64,000 nucleotides of DNA from Colius striatus (GCF_028858725.1 NC_084761.1:38242501-38306500), one strand, 5' to 3'. Shown: positions 12,200 to 26,851, numbered from the stretch's first letter. The notes: a model not told the origin generated them from the letters alone. Translations and numbers: made by a program.

Positions 12200-14035
12200 C
12201 TTTAAATGGTTTAAGGGAAAAAAAAGAGTGGGGAGGCACAGTTTCTTAGTATTTTATCAGAGATTAAAAAAAAATGACAGCAATTCCAATTACAGAACAA
12301 AAATCACATCATTGAAGCTGCAGTGTTACATAGAACCATTTTTGGATGGGACAGCTATATTTGGCTAACAAGGATTAACTCTGGATAAAAATAACATAAA
12401 TAAATAACTTGGTTTCATCCTGACTTTCCCTTCTCTTCTGCTCTTTCTCTTTTGACCAGCAGCTCCATTCCCCTCCTGCTGATAGCAAGGCAATAGAAGT
12501 TCTCGTTTAATCAATTGGCATTTTCATATGAAAAACTATTCAAATATTTTACCTAATTCTGGCCCTTACTAGATTGGGACCAATAAACAGCTATTTTAGT
12601 TTGTGGCCACCCTGGAAATGGGATAAGCAGAATATCACACACTAATTTCTGTGTCCTGTGGAAGCAGACTGTTGCCACACTCCTCACCAACCACTGCCTT
12701 TAGACTCTTTCAGTATGGAGTTTCGATACGTTGTCAGCAGCAGTGTGGTTTAGGTTACAATATGTTTTAAGAACAAATGCAAATTGAGATGAGTGGATCA
12801 CGGTAGTGCACAAGTTTGCTGATTGTGGGGTAAGAAAGGAAACAAGATGCACCCCCTCAACAGTTGACTCTACTTTTAACTTCTGCATGGAGAAAGATCA
12901 ACTGAAAATCTAGTCAGATAGCCTTATAGCTGGACTGCTAAGCCACCATAAAGAGGATCAAATTGGCTCATCAGCACCAAAAGGCCATTGCAATTTGAAT
13001 CTTGCTTTCAAAGTGAATTTAATACAGTGCTTCATGGTATGGTTGGGGAGGAATAACATAATACACTTTGGACTAAGCCAATATAAAGACTAAAAATTTG
13101 ATCTGAAAAGGAACATCACTCCAAGTATAAACTGCATGATGACTACAGCAGAATTGTCAAGTAATGTTACATTGGAGCTGTGGTTAGAGATGTGTACAAC
13201 ACTCACAAGCAAATAGCTACAACTTCAGCTCTGAGAACCTCCTGCTATAATTATGCAAAGAGCTCAGATTAAACCAGTCTGATTTCAGTGGTTGTAAGAG
13301 ATTATAACCACAGAAGACAGTTTGACACAAATCTTTCTTCCCCCTACATTCCATCAGATTGGAACAACTACCACCTCTGCATTTGCTAGTCATCAATAGA
13401 AGGCTCAGAAAGGAAATGAAGTCTCAGTTAAAAAAGTGAGGCTCCTGCTCAATTAATTAGAAGATTAGGTAGGAGAAGTTCCAGTTCTAGCACGATTTGA
13501 AATGCTAAAAAGGAATTAAGCAGAAGTAACCACCTTAGAAAGTTAGGGGATTAGATTGAAAGCAACAGAATAAAGTTATTTGTATTTACTTTAAAAAGGA
13601 AATATCAGAATTGACCTCATTACCCATAAGCACACAGAACAATGTGAAGAAAACCCATTTATTATGTCTTCAGACTAACATCTAGTAGGCCTATGCCACT
13701 GCAGGGGCACATATTATCAATCAGAACCCTTAACTTCCTCCTGTGTGTTACACTGTTTAAGTCCAGAAGGTGATTGTCTTTTAGAGGTCTTCTGAGTCAA
13801 CGACAGGCAACAAATAGAGTATGTTGGCCTTCCATCAAAAGTCAGTAAAAGTCAGTATGCACCTTTATTTAGGCTTCCAAATGACCTGTGTGGTAACAAT
13901 TTTATGAATAACAGCCTCAATTAATAGATGCACATCTCTTAAATTAGGATAGGTAATCACCAGCTTCTCCTCAAAATCAGAACAGGTTATAACATGCCAG
14001 CCTTTCATTTCATTTTACTCAAGTTGTGATCTCAC
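12200..14035 (-). other. ARHGAP24 intron
   Basis: A 1.8-kb intron with donor GTGAG (14031-14035 read on minus). The content is AT-rich and I recognise no repeat family or gene. Confidence 0.85.
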
Positions 14036-14168
14036 CATTTCTTCCTCCTTGCTGAGCATTTTCGCACAGGAAAGAAAATCTTCATATTTTGCATACGGTA
14101 TGACTGGTTCTGGGAGTTCCCTTAGATATAGCTTGAGCAGTGATGCCACCGTGTGCACATCTGTATTA
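14036..14168 (-). CDS. ARHGAP24: ARHGAP24 RhoGAP exon ([11 protein letters not shown] motif)
   Basis: This 133-nt exon encodes [18 protein letters not shown], then [16 protein letters not shown] and [10 protein letters not shown]. The [13 protein letters not shown] stretch is one of the best conserved RhoGAP blocks. Two AG acceptors lie 8 nt apart. The upstream one (CCAACAG then TAATACAG) keeps frame with the previous exon (AG|T, Ser) and gives the family's SNTDVHT, so I chose it. The donor is GAAATG then GTGAG. Confidence 0.95.
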
Positions 14169-15164
14169 CTGTTGGATTGGAATACAGGAAGTTGTTATTG
14201 TGAATCAGGATAATGACATGACAAGCTAAAAACTGCCACTTAACTTTTCCATCGTCACCCTAGACTCTCATCCAGAGATATGACACCTCAGATATACACT
14301 GCCAGTATACATAATTATAGATCATACCTGTAATTTGGTTTTCATGTGGGTGCTATGGGGGATTTTTAGTCTTACAAAGAAGTTAGGATACCTTCAAGAG
14401 TCTGTCAACTCCGCTGACTAATTACTATACTTACACAAAAAATCCTATTTGCAGGCACAGGTATTGAGAGGATCCTGGCTCTCACTGACAAGCATCTCCC
14501 ATCAGGTATGGAAAATCCATCTTCCCTAATGTTTTTTGTTTTTACATAAGCCAGAATCCCTGTGTTATACAGAAGGGATTATTCCCTTACCAGAGATAGC
14601 CTCATCTCCTAAAACACCCTCAGGATGCCTCAATTCTACTATACCACTATCTCCTCTGGTATCAGTACTAATTAAGCAAGTTTTAAAAGAGATCATATAT
14701 AAGACAAATGTTGAGTTGAAATTTCCCCATTTGAATTACAGTTCTTTCCCTGAGTTCTTTTTCCCATGGGCTCCCATAAAACAACTACTGTGCCTTTTAG
14801 CTGTAGTGTTACACCGAAAACATCTATGGGAAATTAATTTTAGCTCTACCCTGTACTGAGTAAGCTAAGGCATTGCAAGTTACCAAACTTAGAAAATGTC
14901 TGAATGCTAGCACAACAGGTAATATTACAGGGCTGACAGTCGAGGTCCTGGTATGACATGTGCTTTCTCATAATTACATTTGCAGAAACTTAAGGGTTTT
15001 TTTGGATACAGCTTAAGGAGTTTTTTGGATACAGGATACTAGTCTGTTTATCAGGTGTTCTAAAAGTAAAAAGATGGCGTGAAAGATAAAAATTATAAGT
15101 TCAGAGAAGGCAACAAAACATGCTAAAATGTTTCTGTGGGTGTAGTTACATTGTGGCAACTTAT

Positions 15165-15555
15165 CATAGAATCATAGAATGGTAGGGGTTAGAAGGGACC
15201 TCTGGAGACCATCTAGTTCAACCCCTGCTTAGGCAGGTTTTTCTTGATCAGTTTGCATAGGAACGTGTCCAGGGGTGGTTTGAAAATCTCCAGAGAAGGA
15301 GACTCCACACCCTCCCTGGGCAACCTGTGTCAGGGCTCCCTCATCTGCAGAGTAAAGAAGTTTTTCCTTGTGTTTAAGTGGAACTTTTTGCGTTCCAACT
15401 TGTGCCCATTACTCCTTGTCCTGTCAATGGGCACTACAGAAATAGTGCCACCCTGTCCTCCTGACATCCACCCTTTAGACACTTACAAATGTTAATGAAG
15501 TCCTCCCTTAGTCTTCTCTTTTCTAGGCTAAACATATGAGTCTGTCCTCATAAGA
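15165..15555 (-). mobile_element. CR1 LINE 3' fragment
   Basis: On the plus strand it begins ATCATAGAATCATAGAAT, the reverse complement of the CR1 3' terminal octamer repeat. It continues through the typical AGAAGGGACCTCTGGAGACC and CAGGGCTCCCTCATCTGC blocks to about 15555. The 5' end is truncated, as usual for CR1. It lies in the same orientation as ARHGAP24. Confidence 0.92.
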
Positions 15556-15938
15556 AAATTGTTTCTAGTACTTCTCTGAAAAGAAATAAATAGAAGTTAT
15601 AAAAACTACAAGTTAGTGTGCAGAAGTCTCTCGTGCATTAATTCTGACTCCATCTCTAGGGTTAGCTATTCAGACATTTATTCAAATCCTTACTGGAATG
15701 TTCTACATGCTTTTCTTGGTTCAGACAGGGAGTTGTACTGCAAGCTGATATAGTTCCCTCTGACTTCTTAAAATACCAAAAACCCATAGGTACTAAATTA
15801 TGCTAACTTCATTCACAAGAAACAGAAAATGTGTAGACATTTCTACAATGGACATTATTGTGTATTTTTTTTTTTTAAGAATGTCACACTTGGAACATTT
15901 TTTTAAGTCACAGTCTTTCAAAGGGAACTACTGGTATT

Positions 15939-15985
15939 TCATAGAATCATAGAATGTTAGGGGTTGGAAGGGAGCTTTGATACAC
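15939..15985 (-). mobile_element. Very short CR1 3' end
   Basis: About 45 bp starting CATAGAATCATAGAATGTTA and ending in GGTTGGAAGGGA match the CR1 3' end, reverse orientation. It is heavily 5'-truncated. Confidence 0.8.
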
Positions 15986-16811
15986 TTAAGCTTTGCTAGA
16001 GGTATGTTAATCATTATTTTTTAATTATCTGTTAAAACAGCAATGGCTTTTACTAAGTTAAATCTTAACAAGAATGATGGGAACAACCTTAGATTAATGT
16101 GATATGGTATGACCAATCTAAGCCAAAACAGAATAAATTACAAAGAACTGTATATATTTCAATGTTATCCACCACCACTTTTCTCAAAATAAATTCCCAG
16201 AAAATATTTCTATTTATAATATAATTCCCATCCAAAATTTCAAAAAGCATTTTCTAGAGAATTCTATAAACAGAATTATATATTCTATATATTCTATATA
16301 TTCAAAATTCTATAAAAAGAACTAACACAAATCCACACTTTTTAGAAAGGGTCAAATTTCAATTCCTTAATTGCAACTCTCTACTTGTAGATTGTCTTGA
16401 ATCCAAAACAGGAATTCTGTGTTTACTCCACCTCTCTACTTGGATATATATAATGTATTTAAGGAACAGTACTATGCATGAAACTAGATATAGTTTTATT
16501 ATTTTATGAAATTTCAAACATTAGCTGAGATTTGGGCTCTAACTTTTGCCTTCTACTTATCTCAAATCCAGATGCAAGCTAAGTGAACTGAAGCTCTTCT
16601 TGACATCCTGGCAAACAAAACTCCTTGCAGTCTGTGCAACCTGAGATCTTGAAACCCAAATCTCAATAAAGACTCAGGCAGTTACTTACATGTCTTGTTG
16701 CCATTGGTGCTGATGTTTAGAGCACAACCATGGCATGTTGCGTGATTCAACCTTATCCACCAAATTTTATAGCAATATCTTAATTTTGTGAAGTTGTTGG
16801 TGTACATCGTG

Positions 16812-17273
16812 TGCCATAGTTTAACCCCAGCCAGTGACTAAGTACCACACAGCCTCTCACTGACCCCCTTGTTCCACAGCGGGATGGGAAAGAGAAACAG
16901 GGAAAAAAAAAAAAAAAAAAGTAAAACTGATGGGTTGAAATAAAAACCGTTTACTAACCAAAACTAAATCATAAAAATATTCTTATAGTAAATATAATGA
17001 GTGATGTGAATGATGTTCTATGGTATGAAATAGCACTATGGCTAGTTTGGGTCAGCTGTCCTGGCCGTGCTCCCTCCCAGATCCTTGTGCCCCCAAGCCC
17101 ACTTGCTGGCAGAGTAGGGAAGAAGCAGAAAAGGCCTTGGTGCTGTGCAAGCACTGCTCAGCAGTAACCAAAACATCCCTGTGTTATCAACACTATTCTC
17201 AGCACAAATATAATACACAACCCTGTACCAGCTACTAGGAGGAAAACAAACTATCCCAGGTGAAATTGGAGCA
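16812..17273 (-). mobile_element. Degraded avian LTR (family shared with 58608-59231)
   Basis: The sequence runs from CATAGTTTAACCCCAGCCAG through a poly-A tract (16903-16920), ACTGATGGGTTGAAATAAA, GTCAGCTGTCCTGGCCGTGC, AAAAGGCCTTG and CAAGCACTGCTCAGCAGTAA to ACTATCCCAGG. These blocks recur in the same order at 58608-59231 and match an LTR family common in bird genomes. No clear target duplication remains. The strand is tentative: the written plus strand could equally be the sense strand. Confidence 0.7.
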
Positions 17274-20200
17274 ATCAGGAAAATAAATACAGAGTGACTT
17301 GTTAGTCTGGCTCTGAATGAGAGCAGTAGCCACAGAGAGCTAGTGTGAACTGGCAGCCTTAGGACAGTGCCCTATATTGCAGCATGAAAGGGAACACAGG
17401 CTGACAATCTGCAGAGAATTTAACTTTGAAGATATTATTATTACTATTTTTATTATTTAAATAAGGAAATCCCATAAGCCTTGCTGAAGAATTGAACCAC
17501 ATCCTTCCAGAGCCTGTTTGCATGAAACTAGAGAGGTCTTTCCAAAATACAAGATGCACACATGTTGAGAGAGAGAAATTACTGGAACAATTAAAAGTTA
17601 GCATGCAGGTTTCCCAGTGAAGGGATTAAGTAATATCATCTTCCCTCTGTTCTGCCAGGATCATGCTTTGTAAGAAAAATTTTATACGACTCCCTTTGTG
17701 TGAAGCAGAATACTTGTTCCTTGACAGCACAGCAGACAGATGACAAAAATTGTGATTTGGACTATCACTCTGAAGAGTTAGCTGAGTTCTAAAACCTGTG
17801 GCTCTACCAAGGAAGAGCTGAGAGAGAAACAAGAAGGCAGGATGCCGAGGAACAAGGAAACAAGAAATAATGTGTGATTGAACCAACTTCCTGAAGTGCA
17901 TGCTACATGATTCTAAAGAAATGTGCTTTCTGAGCTAGACTCAGAAACCCAGGTCTCTCTTAGTAAACGGGACACAGTCACCATTTTTAATTTTTTTTTT
18001 TTTTCATTTGCCTCGCCTGACCGAATGCTAAGGAAATACCGCAGGCTGACACAAGATGGCGGGATTTCAAAACATCATTCTGGAACCCTTATTTTGTTAC
18101 AGTTTTTATCCTAAACTGTACTCGATCACTACTTAAGACACAGTCTATCCATACAGAAATTACCGTACAGGTTTTGGCAGCACCGACAAACATCCATTCA
18201 TACACATACATACTGTCTATAAAGCTTCTGAAGAACTGGATTTTTTAATTCTATGCAGCAACAATTAGACAAAAGCTAGAAACTTATTTCTTTCAATGTA
18301 AATATTTGTATAAAACTGTAAATATTTTTATAGCAATGTAAGAAAAAGAATGTTTAATATAATCTGAGACTTGTTTTGACCTTGCAGTCTAGTACTATTT
18401 TGTTTTACCTTTTGTTTTCAAAATACAGAGGAAAATTAAAAATGGCAGACTCCAGTTTTAAACCATCTGCATTTTAGATGTTTCAGTCCACAAATACCTT
18501 TAAGCACATTTCAGCCCTAGAGGACAGTTGTGAGTTTCGAAGGAGTGTTGAACTGTAAGTCTCTTGAGCATTTATTCTCTTTCTGGCCTGTAGTGTTCTA
18601 TCCATATTCTAAGGAAACCAACAGCATTTATACATCTGCTTTGAGGGCACATGGATCTTTCCAGGGCATTCAGGATTTCCCCTTGTTGAGTGCCCCTGGT
18701 AGCTAGCTTTTCCTTCATATGTTTAGTGACAACACGGTTAAAAGTATTCATTAATAAGTATTAAATAGAGTATGTCAATTTCAGTAGAAAATCCTTTATT
18801 TTCTAAATTGGAACAACTTTAATTGAGCTGGACTTTCTCCAAGTGCAAAATGAATAATTGCAAACTTGAAATGGGAATGACAAAGTACACAGCAGCACAT
18901 AAAGCACCAGCAAGCTAAGCAACAGTCTATTGCAGCATACTGTGTTGGAAACTCTGAGAACAGTTAATTACCTCACTAAAACATTAATACTGCTTTATTG
19001 TTGATATATTTAAGCATCCTCCATTCCACCACCACTGTCTATGCAAAGGCATTGCAAATGTAAATGTACCACTGCCTCCCCTTAGTCATTGGACTATACA
19101 TATTCAAAACTCCATTCAACACTTTGTCATTAATATCCTTCATGTTTTGACAGCATTTTCCTTTGTGATACCACAGACATTGTGGAAGTGGCTGTCAGAC
19201 CAATTACACCATTTTCACCCTCTCTACCACAAACAAAAATTACTGAAGGTCCCCAGAAATCCACATGTAACCCTCACAACTTTGACAAGCAGACTGCATG
19301 TTCAGAGAGCTGGAGTCAGCGCTTCAGAGCACAAAACCAACAAGCTCCTCACAAACTCTCAGAGAGGAAATATTAACAGAGCAAGGTCATATTACAAAAA
19401 GATAAATGCTGTGCCAAAAATAGGTCTAGATCATGATGACATCTAAACAGTTTATTGCATAAAGAATAAATAGCAGGGAACAACAAGCTGTAAGGTTATA
19501 ATTCAGTTTAGGAATTCTGGTAATAGAATGAAATGGAACAGTACAGTACAAACAGTTTGTGCATCAGTACCTCCTGGAATTAGTAGAATTACATCTCTAA
19601 CAATTCTAGAAAGCATGTTCTTTCACCAACATACCCTACACTCACTACAACGCTTGCTTCCTGTGTCCCTGCTTAGCTGCACTCAGGTCTGTAGAGCAGC
19701 TCTTAGATCAATATGGATGATTTCCCAGCATGGGAGGATGAGTTCCTCCCTGACTGCCCAATATGTACCTTTGCTGCCAGTCTGCAGACAGCTTAAATGA
19801 TATGCTAGAACCCATGATAAATCAGCAATGAAACGCTCAGTAAGCAACATCAAGGGAATATTACAAATGTACATAGCTACTTATAGAGAGAATCAGAGCA
19901 TTGTTACTGCTGCGAAGCCAGTACTCAGAGACTAGGAGGGTAATGTCTGTGTTCAGTAATGTTGCAATCAGTCAGAAGTGGTTTGATTGACTTTGGGAGT
20001 CTGGTTTTGGTGCAGAATTTCAAAGATCAGGCCAAACGTATAACTCAGTTTAATGTTTGATGTGTTTTTACTCCCCTGGGTAAGTATCTTTACAGCATTA
20101 CTCTCCATATCATGTTCCTATATAGTACGTATCTAGTACAAGCAGTAACCTGTCTAATCCAAGTACTAGCTGAAATTTTGCCTACAATTTGTAAAATACA

Positions 20201-21006
20201 TATGAAAGCTTTTAGCATTTTAAAGCCTAATCTGTCTGTCTTCCTCTCCTTGATGCTGCAAGACCATGACTCTACTTTAAAACAGATCTCTTCTTATTTT
20301 TCTCTATAGACAGGGACAAAAATCCAAAAATGTATTCTACTCCTTTGTCCTTGTGTTCATGATTTTTACCATCCATACTACCTTCAAGAGACCCATTTAA
20401 GGAGATAAGCACTGCAAGAATACTGAAGATTGACAGACTGTTTCCAAGCTTGACATCCACTTCATGAGTTACAACAACAGCCAATAAATTCAAACTAAAG
20501 AGCAATATTTTAAAAGCAGCAACGAACATATGAATTTGGGATGGACAAATGAAAAGACAAACTCTATGGAACAATGTTTAAAACTTCTTCAAAAAATATA
20601 GATCCTTACAGAGGCACCAAGTTTGTTCAGGTGAGGTGAGCCAAAGAAATAGATTAGTCCCCATCAGGGAAAAAAAAATCAACCAGCTCCAGTAAATAAT
20701 TATTAAATTATTTTATCATTTGATAGGTTGCTCAGATTGACTCTTAAGCTCTCCAAGATTTTGCAGGGACTGCAAGTATATGTAAAAACTCAGAAAACCA
20801 CCACAAATAATCTATCTATACATGTTTAATGGAAGAGAAAGCCATAAACCTTATAATCCTAAGGATGTTTTAAAAACACTCTAGATATTCAACATAGCAA
20901 CAAAATGTCATCCTTTTAAAGGTGACCATGGCCATCTAAGAAATCATTTGTCATTGGCAAGGGAAACACATGGTAACTTTTTATTTTTTTTAAATTGCAG
21001 CTAACA

Positions 21007-21295
21007 TGTAGGCACAAATGTGACTTGGACCAGCCAGCTTGAATAATGATGGTAGGGACAAGTTAATGCAGCTGGCAAGCTACTTCCAGTTATCAGAAAC
21101 AGGTGCTGCAAGTTAATCAGTTGGGCCCTGGGTGATCACATGGGCAGAAGCAGCATATAAGGAGGTAGCTAGCAAAGGAAGGGTGGCTTTGAGTCAACTC
21201 TGGTGGTTGTACTGTGTTGCCTGTGTATGTCTCTGCATGTGCAGTACCTAGATTCTCTACATCTTTGAATGAATATAGCTTGCACCGCTACGACA
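21007..21295 (+). mobile_element. Solo LTR with 6-bp target duplication
   Basis: This LTR of about 289 bp begins TGTAGGCACAAATGTGAC, ends CTACGACA, and is flanked on both sides by CTAACA (21001-21006 and 21296-21301). A 6-bp duplication is the usual size for class II (ERVK) elements. It has the TATA-like CATATAAGG and aligns with the proviral LTRs. It has the 8-bp stretch they lack. AATAAA has become AATAAT here. No internal sequence is present, so it is a true solo LTR, antisense to ARHGAP24. Confidence 0.93.
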
Positions 21296-24052
21296 CTAAC
21301 ACAACTCCATTTCTGAAACAGAAATTGATGCAAAGAAACTACAAATAGGCATTCACTGACAGTAACTAGTAACACTCTCCTACAGCAGGACACCAATTAA
21401 AAAGATGTAATGACCTTTGTGTCATGCTAGAAATGTGTCTCCTAACACATATTTAATTGCTAGACTAGATCTTTAAGTTGTGCCATATGCAGAGGTAATC
21501 ACTGCTAGTAAATTAGAAAGAAGGCTGTAATTAGAAAAGACATGGAAGTGGCTCCAGAGACAGGTTATGAAGATCAGGAAAGGAAGCCTAGAACAGGCAG
21601 AAACGAGCAGGAATTCCCAGACCTAAGGCCGTTTGTGTTTGGCAGGAAGCAACTTTCTAGTAAAGACTTCATTTCATGTAAAAATAAAATAAAAATTTTA
21701 TTTAGGGATCACTGCACTTTCCCACTAGAAAGGCAATAAAACCCTTTCTGGTAGAGAAGTATCTGCTTCTAAAACAAAGAAAGTCTTATGTTCAGTCTTG
21801 TTTTTTGAAAACAAAGGAATTTTCATAACTAGTGATTTCCAAGTCAGTGTCTAGTTACAGTCTGTATAGTACCAGCATAGACCAGAGCCCCACCAAGACA
21901 GGTCCAATTTCCTGGATTATTAAACATTTTTAAATATTCTTTGTCTTTAGAGGAGTGTACTAATTGTGAATGTGGTCCTCCTTATCTTGGGAGTATTATA
22001 TTCATACTATCCTCGTAATTGTCTTATTTTGCTTCAACAATCCCAGTGATTAAATGCAGAGGAACATACCAGTTCTGCATTCTGGATTATTTGCTCCGAT
22101 AAATACAGTTAACTATTGTTAGCATTTACCAGCTATCACATACTGCCACTTACATACCTTTTTCATGGCTGATTACAATGAGCTGTAAGTAATATTTTGT
22201 CCTATAATGTACTGCATTCTTTAGAGGACTTCCTTTTTATGAGAGGATGCAACAGGGAGTTTGTTTTGCTAAATGTGCATTTACATGCATTCCTCCTCTC
22301 TGTGCATACATAAAAACACAGGCATGGGAGCTATATACCTTTAAACTCTTCTGAACTACTGCACTATATGTATCAGTGACAGTCATTATGAAAATCCAAG
22401 CCATATACATTGATCAATCACATCAGTTCTAATACTTGTGTCAGTGACATTTCAAATATTTTTTTCTCCTGAGTAATTTTAACTCTCAGGTCATCTGGTA
22501 GTAATTGTGGTAAATGGTGGATGGAAAGAGGTAATAGCAGAAGAGAGATCAATTTTTGTACCCGTTCTAGGTAAAAATTGTAGAACAAACCCTTATATTA
22601 TTATTTTCCTTATGCAGTGCCATATTTGGTAAGCTAGTTTTACAGAGTCATAATCCACTTTGTGTCATTACAAATGTATGATTTGTAAAGGAGTTGAGGG
22701 ACTTTAAATTTAAATATACACCACAAAAGCAGAGAGAAGCAATTTCCCCAAGGAGAAGCAAAATGGATTCCCCAGAGGAGATAACTTTACACAGAGGTGG
22801 GGTTGTACTGCAAATACCAAGGATATTTCAAATTGTAGCAGGCATAAATAATTGACTAACTGCACTGCTAGTTCCTTTAAAGCAGATTTCACAATATGTG
22901 CAGATGCATACAGGGGGAGCGAGGAGTTTATTTATTGATTTCTGGTTTTAAACTGACAAACAATTTTTGGGTTTGTCGGTTTTTTTTCTTTGTACACACA
23001 AAAAGCCTCAGCAGTTTTCAGCTGTAGCAGCTGTACCTTCCTGTTCCAAGACTGCAAGACATGTTCCAGTTTTGATATTAAGGGGGCTGGGCTGTTGGAT
23101 GTTTTGGATCAGATACTGGGTTTTCTCATTCTATGAGTTTGAGAAATTTCAAATATTGGTTCTATTCTCGTACATATAGCCCACAATTCTTCAGTAGTAT
23201 CTCATCCGACTATAATTGGATCAAGATCCAATTAGTACATAAACATTTTTGCCACTCTCCAACTTGTCCTGGATTCACTCTGCGTTTTTATAACTAACTT
23301 CAGTATCAGAACATACAGCTGGAAAACTCATATGAGAGCTACGATTTCTCAAACATGTTTTATGTTTCAAAATATGGCTGAATTTTCTTTTGAGCAAAGC
23401 TATTTTATTTCTGCTTGAATTTGTTCTGTGGTCTTCTTTGCCAAAGGGATGTGGATAGGAACACAAGAGGGGAGAAAGGCAGGCACCTCACAGACCGTGG
23501 GCAGCAGATGAACCCTGGGCAAAGCAGTAGATCTATGCCTTTGAACACTATCTCTCAAAGGCTGTAAGGTGTTCTAAGATGCTGCAACTATCTTAAAAAA
23601 GAGATTACATTTTGAAGGATTATTAAGCATGGCTGTATGATCCTGCCTTTGTTTTTGCTTTAGTTCTCCAAGTTATGGATTTTACTAAATTAGCTAAGCA
23701 TAAGAAGAAAGATTATTTTATAATAACTTCTCACACAAGCCTACATACACAATTCAAAGCATCTTCACTTGTTCTAAAGTCCTTGTTTGACTTATGTGCA
23801 CTTACACACGGAAAAGTTGTCAGAATAAAAAATGGCAAACTCCTCAAACATCAGCTCTTTGTGTGAGTTCCAACATGGATGACAGCAGCCAGTGAATGAA
23901 AGAACTTACAGGGCATTGTATATTAGCTAGAAAATTCAAGTATCTATTTATAACTCTTAGGTACTTGAAATACTAGGTTTGCAAAATTGCTAACTCTGTA
24001 AAACCAAAAGCTTTGTGGAACATTTTTTTTAGGAACTACCAACTACTATTGT

Positions 24053-24097
24053 TATCTAGCACTGACAGAACTACTATCTAGTGCTGACAGAACAAGG
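24053..24097. repeat. Two-copy tandem duplication, unit about 22 bp
   Basis: TATCTAG-CACTGACAGAACTAC is followed directly by TATCTAG-TGCTGACAGAACAAG, a simple local duplication with few differences. Confidence 0.75.
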
Positions 24098-26851
24098 CAG
24101 GTTTTGTCCTGTTCTGCAGTTTGAACAAGTGACAAGGACGCAAAGGTGAAAAGTAAATTGTGAGGAAGACTTAGATCTTCATCCTAAACTACCCCCTATG
24201 GCCACAGAAAGGAGGCATAACCTGGGTGGATTAAGGCAGGACAATCTCCTGTGCACCCAGCACTGCAATAAAGAATACCTGCTTAATAGTTACATTGGCT
24301 ATCGAGTCCTGACTGGCATTTTTCAGCATCCTTTGTCTTTCTCCCAGTCTGAGACAGTGACCTGGCACCACTACGGAAGTATGAGCTGAATCCCACTGTG
24401 TTTTGTGCCCCATCAACAAAACCATCAGCTCAGCTCTAACTGCAAAAATCTTTATTATTATTATTATTGATGTAAGAGAACAGGCAAAACATAAATGAAT
24501 AAAATCTAGGTAGACTTTGCACTTTCAGCCTTTTGACTAATAATTACATAAATTAAATACAGTGGATATGGAGTTTTCTGAGAGAAAGTAAGCATGGGCC
24601 CCAATGTATATATATTTTTTCCCAATGTGTATATTTTTTTCCTTCTTTCTACAGCAACTTCTCAAATTGTGCCCAATTTCCGAGAGTTAACCTTACCAAA
24701 CAGGTCACATCAAACCTGGAGACTTTGATGCTATTCAGCACAGTGAAAAGCTACCCCAAATCAAGGAAATCACATAGGCACTCTACAAACTCTGTGAAAT
24801 GAACTTCACTGCAAAACTTGCCAACAGAACAAAGTGTTTGAGGGGGAAAAAAAAAAAAAGTAGATGCACAATGGAAACCATGACAGACATCAGAACAGAA
24901 TTCTGCATGAGTTCTGGACCATTGCTACACCTAAATCAGGACTCTCCAAACTCAAATGTGAAAAAGTAAACAGGGAAGGTACCTTTCACAAGAAGACACG
25001 TGGACATACAAGATCAGCATTCTATAAATTCCCAGCTTCAGAAGCAGAACTGCAGGACCAGCGGTTTATAGGCAACTCCTGTTGATGTTTCTAATTGCTA
25101 CATTAGAGAAAATGTGCCTTCTTCACAGCAGTAGCTTGTAAAATCTCTTTTCCATTTCATCTGCTACCATTCAGCTAGCATGCTTGTTCCTGGGGCTCAT
25201 TAGCATTTGCTACAGATTTTGCTAGATAACCTTGCAAAAAAACTCAGACCAATCTCACCTATCTGAGCCCTGATCTCATTTATTTTGAACAGTTAGAACT
25301 TGTGCACATCTTTCAAACTCTGTCTCTCATTTCCTCAGCAATCACTTTGCATACAGGCATGGAAAAAAAACCCCAACTTTTTGTTTCTACTACTCATATA
25401 CTTGTATCTCTGGTACCAGTTGTGCCACAGACATGCCTATTAATATTTATTTTAATGTCTAATTAAGGAAAATATACCCAATGGATGATTCTTTACTTTT
25501 TTAAAATAATTTACACCGTATTTGAATGGTGAGTGAGCATTCTACAAACATTTATCAGCTAACACTGTCATTTCCCACAATACTCTGACTCCTTAAAGCT
25601 ATTTTCTGGTCAATTATGTTCTCACCTTCTGATGAAAAACTAATGAATCTCATAGGAAAAACAATTCACTTTTTCAGAGCATTGTAAATTTTTGACATTT
25701 TCTTAAAGTGAGGGTCAGGACTGAGGAAACTATCAGAGATAAAACAGCATGACAGATGTCTGCCTTCTGTGCATATGTGGTATGCATACCTTCATGAATG
25801 ACAAATTTGGTCACTTCATAGGAACAGGGAAGGGAGGTAAATGATTTCCAAAAATCAGGTTCAAATCACGTTTTGCATTAGGTTTTGCACTAAAAGTTCA
25901 AGCTATGCTTTCCTTCCTGTTACTTGCATTGCTACCAGTTGAAGATCCCACCAAATAAATGCAGACTCTCAATTGGAGTGAAGTATCCCAATTCCATTTT
26001 GGAGGTATGTGATGGATGTAACTCTTAGGGTATGCATTAAGCACAACTGCAGTCTCTTGAAATGGGATTTCATTACCATGAGATTGATTCTGTTCAGAGT
26101 TAAGAAGGCTGTGTGACATCTGTAGTCCACTGGTTCTCTGAGTACACATTCTGAATATGTGGACTATGGCTATCTATGCTTACAGGAGAAGCGCTGAACT
26201 TGCACAAAAAATTAATCTTATACAAGACTGAAGTCACATATAGCTGTGTGAACAGGACTGGATCCTTCCTTGTCCCAGAAAAAAATGCATTAGCTTTGCA
26301 AAATGGAATAAGTAATGGAATATAAATTGGACCTGGACCTTCAAAAGCATGTAGGTTTGTTGTTATGACCACAGCATCTTTTGTTTTAAGACCAATAGCC
26401 CAAAATTATAAATGAATATGTAATAGTAGACTTCCAATCTGTTTTATATGTAACAGAACATATTGAAATTGGTGATAAGATAAATTCTTCCTTTGTGGAA
26501 CTGACTAAATGCCACTATATTTCAAATGAAACTAAGATAAAGGCAATCCAGGTATTTTTGGTTAAGCCAAATGATTAGCAATACTTTTCCTAACCATCTT
26601 TTAACAAATGGAAATTCTCAAGGTACGCTTTGAAATCAGACATCAAAGTCAGGGAAAAGAAAGACATTTTAGAGTGCTAACAGAAAACATATAGAAAAAC
26701 CTACAAAACATGTCTTTGTGTCTGTGGCTGCCGTGTGTTTTACAGCACCATGGGTCAGTTAGTACAGCAGATCTGTACTGTGGATCAGCCAGTACAGCAG
26801 GCTGTGTCCTGTCTAGGCTTCAGGGAGTAGGGCACAGCTGGAGGATTTTAC

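Larger units (their letters stand above)
14169..26851 (-). other. ARHGAP24 intron with several repeats
   Basis: This is a 12.7-kb intron inside the RhoGAP domain, with donor GTAAAA (26846-26851 read on minus). It holds the CR1 copies at 15165 and 15939, a degraded LTR at 16812-17273, the solo LTR at 21007-21295 with a target duplication, a short tandem duplication at 24053-24097 and simple ATT/TTA runs (about 17428-17455, 24452-24470). The rest shows nothing recognisable. Confidence 0.8.
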
